From Geomonas sp. Red32 (GTDB lineage: Bacteria > Desulfobacterota > Desulfuromonadia > Geobacterales > Geobacteraceae): DNA of 64,000 nucleotides. The stretch covers positions 124,001-188,000 of the forward strand of contig NZ_JAKLOY010000008.1 of assembly GCF_023652955.1 (NCBI RefSeq), written 5' to 3'. The stretch's first letter is position 1. Every line of letters begins with the position of its first letter. This document shows positions 45,306-54,031 of this stretch, one piece after another. The notes below the pieces were generated by a model. It was not told the DNA's origin. It worked only from the letters and a program-made list of their open reading frames with translations, and ran no database searches. The position numbers were made by a program, and so were the translations under genes.

Positions 45306-46085
45306 CTACTGAAGCAGCGCCTTGATGCTCTTGGCGTCCATGACGCCCGGCTTGATCCGGCCGTCGGAGAAAACCAGGGTCGGGGTGGCGAAAATCCCGG
45401 CCGCTTCGGCATAGCGGATGTTCTCGTCAACCGCGGCCTTTCCCTCGTGAGCACCGGGGGTGGGAAGGCTCTTCCCGGCATAGGACTGCTCGAGAAGCTT
45501 CAGGGATCTCTTCGCGACGATCAGCCTCGCCTTGTCGTAGGCGTGCGGATGGATCTTGAGCGGGAGGAGCTTGATATAGATCGTGAGGTCCGGCTCTATC
45601 GTCACCAGCTTCTTGAGCTCCTCGTGCATCTTGGAGCAGTAGGGGCACTCGGGATCGGTGAAGACGAAGAGCTTCTTGGCCCCTTTGGGGTTACCCATGA
45701 TGACGCTATGGTCGGTAGTGAGCGTGGAGGGGTCGAGGTGCTCGGCCGGTTTCTTGGCCGGGGAAGCAGGAGCACCGCTGACGAGCTGGCGGGCGGCGAT
45801 GTCATAGATCTGTCCGCCGATCAGGTGCTTTTTGGAATAGTCGAGGTAGGCGACCCCGGTGGTGCCATCCTTCTCCAGGGTCAGTTCGTAGAGCCCTCTC
45901 ACGGCGGAAGGTTTGACATCCTTGACCGTAGCGAGGCCTTTCATGATGCCTTTGGCCTCATCGAGGGTAATGGAATGGCAGGATGCGCAATCTCCGCTGC
46001 ATCCTTCCGACATGGCAAAGGACGGGGAAGCAAGGGCGGCAAGTGCGAGGACGGCTAAAACGAGGGGACGAAACCGAACCAACAT
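45306..46085 (-). CDS. DsbC-like thiol oxidoreductase 2 with N-terminal CXXCH motif
   Basis: 259 residues with a signal peptide ending SPSFA. Close after it is C33-A-S-C36-H37, the c-type heme attachment pattern, preceded by Cys29. A DsbC-type N-terminal domain follows (VKDVKPSAVRGLYELTLEK), then the thioredoxin domain with active site C147-PY-C150 (FTDPECPYCSKMH) and a cis-Pro loop (FATPTLVFSD). It is paralogous to the adjacent protein 1 over the whole mature length (KKHLxxGxxxD, PDLTIYIKxxPLKxHPxAYDKAR). The CXXCH could bind heme or be an extra redox pair. AAGGAG precedes the ATG at 46085; the frame to 46160 is unsupported. Confidence 0.88.
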   Translation of the reverse strand: MLVRFRPLVLAVLALAALASPSFAMSEGCSGDCASCHSITLDEAKGIMKGLATVKDVKPSAVRGLYELTLEKDGTTGVAYLDYSKKHLIGGQIYDIAARQLVSGAPASPAKKPAEHLDPSTLTTDHSVIMGNPKGAKKLFVFTDPECPYCSKMHEELKKLVTIEPDLTIYIKLLPLKIHPHAYDKARLIVAKRSLKLLEQSYAGKSLPTPGAHEGKAAVDENIRYAEAAGIFATPTLVFSDGRIKPGVMDAKSIKALLQ

Positions 46086-46185
46086 GCGAGGCTTTCTCCT
46101 TACGGCAAAAAGGTGCCGTTTTTGGGGCTGCCAGTGTGGGAGCAACTTCCATGCCACCAAAAACTCTTAGTTTTATCGAGGGGTA

Positions 46186-46214
46186 ATAGTCGTAGAAACG
46201 GATAGTTGTGTCAA
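46186..46214 (-). promoter_or_regulatory. Possible sigma70 promoter for the dsbC-pilY1 gene block
   Basis: On the minus strand TTGACA lies 17 bases before GACTAT, about 100 bases upstream of the second dsbC-like gene. The -35 is perfect and the -10 weak. Confidence 0.35.
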
Positions 46215-46291
46215 AAGGGTACCACAGCGGGCGGGAATATTACTATGAAATCTTTTCACAACGGGTGACGCATTACGCAAAAAGTCGCGAC

Positions 46292-47665
<1,374 letters not shown>

Positions 47666-47690
47666 TTATGGCACTCCTGTTAAAACATTT

Positions 47691-47855
47691 GCCACGGAGA
47701 CACGGAGTAACTTCTGAGAAAACCAAGATCTAGAGTACAACGAAAGAACTCAAACTCTACATTAATAGCTTTTTGATTTGTGGTTTCCCCAGAATTCTCC
47801 GTGTCCTCCGTGTCTCCGTGGCTAGATCTGTTTTTCTCGGTGTTTCCGTGGCTAG
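47691..47855. repeat. CACGGAG-type inverted repeat between pilR-like and pilS-like genes
   Basis: The left arm GCCACGGAGACACGGAG (47691-47707) faces the right arm with CTCCGTGTCTCCGTGGC (about 47805-47822) and a further partial copy ending TTTCCGTGGCTAGAT. The last copy supplies the stop codon of the kinase gene. The interior holds no gene. Confidence 0.75.
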
Positions 47856-49309
47856 ATGTGGGGAATTCTCAGCACGAAGCTGCTTCCTTTGCCGACCTCG
47901 CTTTGCACGGTGATTCTCCCTCCGCACGACTCGGCAATGCGGGCGGCAATCGCTAACCCGAGCCCGGTCCCCTTCCCCGGTTCCTTGGTGGTGAAGAAGG
48001 GATCGAATACCAGCGGCAGATGCTCCGGCGGCATACCCATCCCGGTGTCACGCACCTCCATGAGCACCTCGTCCCCGTCGCTCCGTCCGATCAGCGAAAG
48101 GGTCCCTCCCTGCGGCATGGCGTCTCTCGCGTTCATGATCAGGTTGATGAGCAACTGCTCCAACTGGTGGCGGTCGGCCCGGATGTCTGGGAGCGCCGCT
48201 CCGGCCTCTATTCTCACCTCGAGCTGCTTGAGCACCCCCTGGGTTCCCAGCAGCTCCACGATGTTTTCGAAGAGGGAGCGGACTTCCACCTCCTCGCGCA
48301 CGGCCGGACGCGGACGGGAGAAGTCGAGCAGCCCTCGCACGATGCGGTCGATCCGGCGCGTTTCCTCCCCTATCCTCCTCAGGTAATCGGACTTCTCCTC
48401 GTCGCTGGAAAGTTCATCCGCCAGGATGTCGGTGTATCCCATGACGGCGGCGAGGGGTGTGCCGATTTCGTGGGCCATCCCCGCTGCCAAAAGGCCGACC
48501 GAGGCCATCTTTTCGGAGCGTACCGTCTCGTTACGCGCCTCGCGCAGTTCGGCGTTGGCCCGGTTGAGGGAGGCAACCTTTTCCTCGACCTCTTCCTGCT
48601 TTTCCCTCAGGGCCATGACCATCAGGTTAAAGGCATTGGAGAGCTCGGCGACTTCGGTGCTCCCTCGAACGTTGACGGTGCCCTGGAGGTCCCCGGCGGC
48701 GATCCGGCCGGTCGCCGAAAGCAGCCTGCGGATCGGGACCACGACGCTGCGCGATAAGAGGTAGCTGCCGAACAGCAATAACAGCAGGAAATCGAGCGTG
48801 AAGTAGGTAAGGAGCAACTGGCGCTGTTCCTTTAACCGCTGCTGCTCGGTCGCCAGGGAGAAAGTCAGCCGGCCGGCTCCGACAATCTGTCCCCCGTCGG
48901 TGATCGGCGCATAGCACCGGCCGTAGCGCCCGTCCCGGGATACCTGGAAGCCGGGGCGCCCGCCCAAAAGAACGCTGTAAAGCTGCGGATCCCCCCCGCG
49001 CTTGTCCTTGATGGAGACGACGGTCTCTCCGTTGTCGCGCACCACGAGGAGTCCGGCGTACCCTTTCCACTTCGTGAGCTGCGCGAGGTAGCGGTCCGCT
49101 GCCGAACCGGGGGGAGGAGCGGTCAACGGGCGGGGAAGCAGATCGCCCACCGAGGCCAGCAGGGACTTCCCCTCCTCCCCTTTCATGAGGTAGAGGTCGT
49201 TCTCGGCGGTCTTGAACGAGATGAGAGAGAGAAGTATCCAGGTGAGCACCAGCAGGGCGCTCAAAGAGGCAAGGATGTGAAACGTGAGGGTGAAACGGAA
49301 AGGTTTCAT
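47852..49309 (-). CDS. Membrane sensor histidine kinase, PilS-like
   Basis: 485 residues. Helix 1 (FHILASLSALLVLTWILLSL), a periplasmic sensor region of about 150 residues, helix 2 (YFTLDFLLLLLFGSYLL), a HAMP domain, a coiled coil, the phospho-acceptor histidine H280 in GMAHEIGTPLAA, and a HATPase domain with NLIMNARDAM, DTGMGM and GTGLGL. It presumably phosphorylates the response regulator encoded 187 bases downstream. The start is uncertain: the ATG at 49309 gives a typical N-terminus, but an ATG at 49354 is also possible and neither has a good Shine-Dalgarno. The two-helix layout with a large periplasmic loop differs from the six-helix PilS of Pseudomonas. Confidence 0.9.
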   Translation of the reverse strand: MKPFRFTLTFHILASLSALLVLTWILLSLISFKTAENDLYLMKGEEGKSLLASVGDLLPRPLTAPPPGSAADRYLAQLTKWKGYAGLLVVRDNGETVVSIKDKRGGDPQLYSVLLGGRPGFQVSRDGRYGRCYAPITDGGQIVGAGRLTFSLATEQQRLKEQRQLLLTYFTLDFLLLLLFGSYLLSRSVVVPIRRLLSATGRIAAGDLQGTVNVRGSTEVAELSNAFNLMVMALREKQEEVEEKVASLNRANAELREARNETVRSEKMASVGLLAAGMAHEIGTPLAAVMGYTDILADELSSDEEKSDYLRRIGEETRRIDRIVRGLLDFSRPRPAVREEVEVRSLFENIVELLGTQGVLKQLEVRIEAGAALPDIRADRHQLEQLLINLIMNARDAMPQGGTLSLIGRSDGDEVLMEVRDTGMGMPPEHLPLVFDPFFTTKEPGKGTGLGLAIAARIAESCGGRITVQSEVGKGSSFVLRIPHI

Positions 49310-49361
49310 TGTGCCCGTTAATGCCGGTGCCGGATGAGCACCGCAGACGTCCATCGGCAGA

Positions 49362-50165
49362 CTAGCTGCCTATGTGCAGGTACCAGTAGATGATCCTTCT
49401 CCCGAAGAAAATGAAGATGAGCGATGCCCCGGCCAGGAACGGGCCGAAGGGTATGGCCAGATTGGAATCCTTCTTCTGGGCCAGCATAACGCTGATGCCG
49501 ATCACCGAGCCGAGAAGGGAGGCGACAAAGATGATGAAGAGCACCCCTTTCCAGCCGAAGAAAGCCCCCATCATGGCCAAGAGCTTGATATCCCCTCCCC
49601 CCATGCCGTCCTTTTTGGTGAGCAACTGGTAGCCGTAGGCGATCAGCAGCAGGCTCCCTCCCCCGGCGAGGATGCCGATCAGCGAACTGAGCCAGCCAAA
49701 CTCCGGAAAGAGAAAGGAGATGCCGAATCCGGCGAGGATGCCGGGAAGGGTGATGACGTCGGGAAGGATCTGGTGCTCGAGGTCGATGAAGGTCAGCACC
49801 ACCATGGTGCTGGAGTACACAAAGAAAATGGCGAAGATCAGCCCGAAGCCGAATTTCCAGAAGAGCGCCAGGGTCAGGAGGCCGTTCAACAACTCCACCA
49901 GCGGATACTGGAGCGAGATGTGCTCTCCACACTTACGGCAGCGCCCCCTGAGCAGCAGATAGCTCAGGATCGGGATGTTGTCGTACCAGCGGATTTGGTA
50001 GTCGCAGTTGGGGCAGTGGGAAGGAGGAAAGACGACCGACTCGTGGTTGGGAAGCCGGTAGATGCAGACGTTGAGAAAGGATCCGACCACCGCGCCGATC
50101 ACAAAGGCAACGATAGCACCGAAGGCGAAAGGCTGGCCTGCCAGGAAGACGACGGGAAGCTGCAA
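49362..50165 (-). CDS. pilD: Prepilin leader peptidase/N-methyltransferase PilD
   Basis: 267 residues of a polytopic aspartyl peptidase. Four cysteines in two pairs (CPNC and CRKC, the zinc-like region) follow the N-terminal FGAIVAFVIGAVVGSFLNVCIYRLP. The two catalytic aspartates are in FIDLEHQILPD and GGGDIKLLAM. It cleaves the leaders of the prepilins encoded in this island and methylates their new N-terminus. The kinase gene starts downstream on the same strand. Confidence 0.95.
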   Translation of the reverse strand: MQLPVVFLAGQPFAFGAIVAFVIGAVVGSFLNVCIYRLPNHESVVFPPSHCPNCDYQIRWYDNIPILSYLLLRGRCRKCGEHISLQYPLVELLNGLLTLALFWKFGFGLIFAIFFVYSSTMVVLTFIDLEHQILPDVITLPGILAGFGISFLFPEFGWLSSLIGILAGGGSLLLIAYGYQLLTKKDGMGGGDIKLLAMMGAFFGWKGVLFIIFVASLLGSVIGISVMLAQKKDSNLAIPFGPFLAGASLIFIFFGRRIIYWYLHIGS

Positions 50166-50422
50166 AAGAGGACCTCTTCGTTAATGAATGGAAAATTCGC
50201 TGTAGTATGACAGAAAGAGGCGGCGGTTTCAAAGGAAATGCTAGTCGTTTCGCTTCCCAGCCCCCCATCCGTGCCGCCCCTGGAAGGTGAGAAATGGTTG
50301 CGTAGTCCTGCCAGCAAGCTGCTTGGGGTTCTGAAATGGGAGTCATGGTCTTGCGATGATAATGCACGTTAACGCGGAAGGTGCCGATGGGCCCTGCGGT
50401 AGGGTTACTTCCCCCGGCAATG

Positions 50423-50759
50423 GGTTCGGCTGGCTTTGCGATAGGTTCGGCTGGCTCTGCGATAGGTTCGGCTGGCTCTGCGATAGGTTCGGCTGGCTCT
50501 GCGATAGGGATGGCTGGCCCTGCGATAGGGATGGCTGGCCCTGCGATAGGGATGCTCGGCTCTGCGATAGGGATGCTCGGCTCTGCGATAGGGATGCTCG
50601 GCTCTGCGATAGGGATGCTCGGCTCTGGCGATAGGGATGCTTGGCTCTGCTGTAGGGATGCTCGGCTCTGCCATAGAGAGAGTTGGTCCCACGATTGCGA
50701 TGGTTGGTCCTGCGATAGGTATGGTTGGTCCTGCGATAGGTATGGTTGGTCCTGCGATA
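50423..50759. repeat. 21-bp tandem repeat array, 16 units
   Basis: Sixteen contiguous units of 21 bases (unit 10, at 50612-50633, has one extra G). Each ends in a core close to TGCGATAGG and begins with a variable half. Sub-types are clustered: four GGTTCGGCTGGC, two GGGATGGCTGGC, five or six GGGATGCTCGGC, and three GGTATGGTTGGTC units at the right end. The clustering indicates local duplication of units. Confidence 0.92.
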
Positions 50760-51044
50760 GGTATGGCGGCTTCAGCCCATGGCCATCTCTGGGTCATGGA
50801 CAGGGATGGATAGACCGTAGATGTCGAAGTTTGGGTCGAAGACGGCGACCGATGGGCTGACACACTGCTTTCTTAGCACCGCGTGAAGCTGTTACAACGT
50901 GAGATGTCCGCATTTCGGAGCCGACGGCAACGATGTTGGCATCAAGGGAGCCGTAACAATCCCGTGATGGTCCCCTTCATAATTCCGCGATGGCCCTTCT
51001 TCCTCCGGAACGTCCCAATCGTTTCGGGTATGATGATCTTCACC

Positions 51045-51128
51045 GGTCCAATCATGGCCATCGCAGGACTAACCATAGCCATCGAAGCACTAACCATAGC
51101 CATCGCAGGACTAACCATGGCCATCATA
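51045..51128. repeat. Short inverted counterpart of the 21-bp array, four units
   Basis: Four 21-base units close to GGACTAACCATAGCC plus ATCGCA. Read on the opposite strand they become TGCGATGGCTATGGTTAGTCC, the same sequence family as the right-end units of the 50423-50759 array. The two arrays are thus inversely oriented, about 285 bases apart. Confidence 0.8.
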
Positions 51129-51200
51129 CAGGACTATACCCCCGTGGCCACGCGGTCTTGCCCCGCCATCACCGGTTAATCGCGTGCGATCGGACAAACA

Positions 51201-51227
51201 AAAGGGTGGGCACATAGTGCCCACCCT
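51201..51227 (-). terminator. Intrinsic terminator of valS
   Basis: A 10-bp perfect stem GGGTGGGCAC / GTGCCCACCC with a four-base loop, followed on the minus strand by TTTTGTTTG. Confidence 0.85.
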
Positions 51228-51245
51228 ACGATAGACGTTGCAGGG

Positions 51246-53909
51246 TTATTTCAGGCGCTGAATCTTGACGAGGTTCTCTTCGAGGAGTGTCTTCTTGTTG
51301 GCGAACTCGGTGACCTTCTCGCGCTCCTTCTCGACCACGTCGGCAGGGGCGCGTTCAACGAAGCTCGGGTTCTCGAGCTTCTTGGAGAGGAACTCGATGT
51401 CCTTCTCGATCTTGGCGATCTCCTTGTTGAGGCGCTTCTCCTCTTCTTCAACGTTCACCAGGCCGCGCAGCGGCACGACGATCTCCACGTCGCCCGCCAC
51501 CTGCAGCGAGGCCTCCGCGGGACGCTCGACGCCCTGCCCGATAGCGAGATCGGAGAGACGGGCGAGGCTCATCACGTACACCTCGTTCCGCTTGAGAAGC
51601 GCCAGGCTGTCGGCGGACTTGCAGTCGAGCAGCGCGGCGATCTGCTTGCTCGGCGGCACTTCCATCTCGCCCCTGATGTTCCTGATCCCCTTGATGACGT
51701 CCATCACCAGCTCCATCTCGGCGGCGGCGGTGGCGAAGCCTTTCCACTCCTCACGCGGAGTCGGGTAGCTGGCGATCATCACGCTCTCTTCCTCCGAGGT
51801 CCTCGGCAGCGCCTGCCAGATCTCCTCGGTGATGAACGGCATGAACGGATGAAGCAGCCGGAGGAGGTTCTCCAGCACCATCCAGAGGACGTACTTGGCG
51901 GTGGTCTGGCGGGAGCCGTCGCCCTTGTAGAGGTCATCCTTCACGAGCTCGATGTACCAGTCGCAGAACTCGCTCCAGGTGAAGCGGTACAGGTCGCTCG
52001 CCGCCTCGTTGAAGCGGAAGTTGGTGAGCGCGTCGTCGACCGAGGCGGCCGCCTCGTTCAGCCGGAAGAGGATCCACTTATCGGCATTGGAGAGCGAAAG
52101 AGTTGCCGGATCGATGGCTTTCGGGTCGAAATCTTCCAGGTTCATGAGGGCGAAGCGGGAGGCGTTCCAGATCTTGTTGGCGAAGTTGCGGTAGCCGGCG
52201 ATCCTTTCCTCGGCGAGCTTGATGTCGCGACCCTGGGCTGCAAAGGCGGCCAGGGTGAAGCGGAAGGCGTCGGTGCCGTAGGCGTCGATGACGGTCAGGG
52301 GGTCGATCACGTTCCCCTTGGACTTGCTCATCTTCTGCCCCTGGGCGTCGCGCACCAGGGCGTGGATGTAGACGTCCTTGAAGGGGACCTCGTCCATGAA
52401 GTGGAGCCCCATCATCATCATGCGGGCCACCCAGAAGAAGAGGATGTCGAAGCCGGTGACCAGCGTGGAGGTCGGGTAGAAAGCCGAGAGCTCCGGGGTC
52501 TTCTCCGGCCATCCCATGGTCGAGAACGGCCACAGGGCGGAGGAGAACCAGGTATCGAGAACGTCGGTCTCCTGGCGGATCTCATCCGAGCCGCACTTGG
52601 AGCAGCTGGTGGGATCCTCCTTGGCGACGGTGACGTGGCCGCAGTGATCGCAGAACCAGGCGGGGATCCGGTGGCCCCACCAGATCTGGCGGGAGATGCA
52701 CCAGTCGCGGATGTTCTCCATCCAGTCGTAGTAGGTGTTCTCCCACTGCTGCGGGACGATCTTGGTCTTCCCTTCCTTCACCGCGGCGAGCGCGCGCTCG
52801 GCCAAGGGACCCACCTTCACGTACCACTGCAGGGAGAGGTACGGTTCGACGACGGTCTTGCAGCGGTAGCAGCCGCCCACCGACAGCGCATGGTCCTGGA
52901 TCTTCTCCAAGAGGCCGTCGGCCTCGAGGTCGGCCACCACCTGTTTGCGGGCGGCGAAACGGTCCATCCCCTCGTACTGTTTGCCCGCGGCGTTGACTAC
53001 GCCGGACTCGTCGAAGACGTTGATCTTGTCGAGGTTGTGCCTCAGGCCGACCTCGAAGTCATTGAAGTCATGGGCGGGGGTGATCTTCACCACGCCGGTC
53101 CCGAACTCCATGTCGACGTAGTCGTCGGCGACCACCGGGATCTCGCGGTTGACCAGCGGGAGGAGCACCTTCTTACCGATGAGGTGCTTGTAGCGGTCGT
53201 CGGCCGGGTTGACGGCCACTGCGGTGTCGCCCAGCATGGTCTCCGGACGGGTGGTGGCCACCACCACGTACTCGTCGCTCCCCACCACCGGGTAGCGGAG
53301 GTGCCAGAGGTTACCGGCCTTATCCTCGTGCTCGACCTCGATGTCGGAAAGCGCGGTGTGGCAGCGCGGGCACCAGTTGATCAGCCGGTTGTCGCGGTAA
53401 ATGAGCCCCTCGTCGTAAAGGCGGACGAAGACCTCGCGCACGGCCGTGGAGAGCCCGGCATCCATGGTGAAGCGCTCGCGCTCCCAATCGCAGGAGGCGC
53501 CGAGCCTTTTGAGCTGGCCGATGATCTGCCCGCCGGACTCGCCCTTCCACTTCCAGACGCGCTCGATAAAACCTTCACGGCCGAGCTCGAAGCGGTCCTT
53601 CCCTTCGGCGGCCAACTGGCGCTCCACCACGTTCTGGGTGGCGATGCCGGCATGGTCGGTACCGGGCATCCAGAGGACGTTGTAGCCGCTCATCCGCTTC
53701 CAGCGGCAAAGGATGTCCTGCAGGGTGTTGTTCAGCGCGTGCCCCATGTGAAGGACACCGGTGATGTTCGGGGGGGGGATGACGATGCTGTAGCCCGGTT
53801 TATCGGAGGGGACGGTGGCATGGAAGTACCCCTTCCCTTCCCACTCCTTGTACCATCTCTGTTCAACGCTCTGCGGCTCGTATACCTTTTCCAGCTCTCG
53901 TTTTGCCAT
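51246..53909 (-). CDS. valS: Valine-tRNA ligase
   Basis: 887 residues, class I synthetase. The HIGH-type motif is in NITGVLHMGHALNN and the KMSKS motif in GQKMSKSKGNV. The editing domain carries TTRPETMLGDTAVAV. Zinc-like cysteines occur in CDHCGH and CSKCGS. The C-terminal coiled-coil (EEEKRLNKEIAKIEKDIEFL) typical of ValRS is intact. It charges tRNA-Val and edits threonine. It is a single-gene unit with its own terminator. The ATG follows GAGG by ten bases. Confidence 0.97.
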   Translation of the reverse strand: MAKRELEKVYEPQSVEQRWYKEWEGKGYFHATVPSDKPGYSIVIPPPNITGVLHMGHALNNTLQDILCRWKRMSGYNVLWMPGTDHAGIATQNVVERQLAAEGKDRFELGREGFIERVWKWKGESGGQIIGQLKRLGASCDWERERFTMDAGLSTAVREVFVRLYDEGLIYRDNRLINWCPRCHTALSDIEVEHEDKAGNLWHLRYPVVGSDEYVVVATTRPETMLGDTAVAVNPADDRYKHLIGKKVLLPLVNREIPVVADDYVDMEFGTGVVKITPAHDFNDFEVGLRHNLDKINVFDESGVVNAAGKQYEGMDRFAARKQVVADLEADGLLEKIQDHALSVGGCYRCKTVVEPYLSLQWYVKVGPLAERALAAVKEGKTKIVPQQWENTYYDWMENIRDWCISRQIWWGHRIPAWFCDHCGHVTVAKEDPTSCSKCGSDEIRQETDVLDTWFSSALWPFSTMGWPEKTPELSAFYPTSTLVTGFDILFFWVARMMMMGLHFMDEVPFKDVYIHALVRDAQGQKMSKSKGNVIDPLTVIDAYGTDAFRFTLAAFAAQGRDIKLAEERIAGYRNFANKIWNASRFALMNLEDFDPKAIDPATLSLSNADKWILFRLNEAAASVDDALTNFRFNEAASDLYRFTWSEFCDWYIELVKDDLYKGDGSRQTTAKYVLWMVLENLLRLLHPFMPFITEEIWQALPRTSEEESVMIASYPTPREEWKGFATAAAEMELVMDVIKGIRNIRGEMEVPPSKQIAALLDCKSADSLALLKRNEVYVMSLARLSDLAIGQGVERPAEASLQVAGDVEIVVPLRGLVNVEEEEKRLNKEIAKIEKDIEFLSKKLENPSFVERAPADVVEKEREKVTEFANKKTLLEENLVKIQRLK

Positions 53910-53965
53910 CTGACACTAACCTCGTATGTAATGCGCTGCAAATTGATTCGGCATATTCACAATGC

Positions 53966-53991
53966 AAAAAGGGGATCGTGAAATCCCCTCT
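53966..53991 (-). terminator. Intrinsic terminator of the response-regulator gene
   Basis: Stem GGGGAT / ATCCCC with flanking A/T-runs; TTTTTG follows on the minus strand. Confidence 0.8.
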
Positions 53992-54031
53992 TGCGGTACG
54001 TGCGGGTGATTGATCCAGGCAGCCGGGGTGG

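Larger units (their letters stand above)
50166..51245. other. Gene-poor kilobase between pilD and valS
   Basis: 1080 bases with no supported gene. Frames at 50381-50860 (+), 50405-50863 (-) and 50883-51179 (+) exist only because the 21-bp repeats are multiples of three and lack stops. They have no start context or family signal. The region holds the two repeat arrays listed separately and, at the right end, the valS terminator. Confidence 0.7.

Noticed and set aside
46093-46120. A sigma54-like -24/-12 element (CGGCAC then TTGC) upstream of the second dsbC-like gene
   Set aside because: The spacing is one base too short for sigma54 and the start of transcription would fall at the ribosome-binding site.
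50423-50759. CRISPR array
   Set aside because: Contiguous 21-base units without spacers; no cas genes nearby.
50381-50860. A 159-codon frame with GSAGSAI heptads
   Set aside because: Open only because the 21-bp repeat has no stop in several frames; the frame changes character at the one-base insertion and both strands are equally open.
51849-53981. A 710-codon plus-strand frame opposite valS
   Set aside because: Antisense shadow; the minus strand carries intact HIGH and KMSKS motifs.
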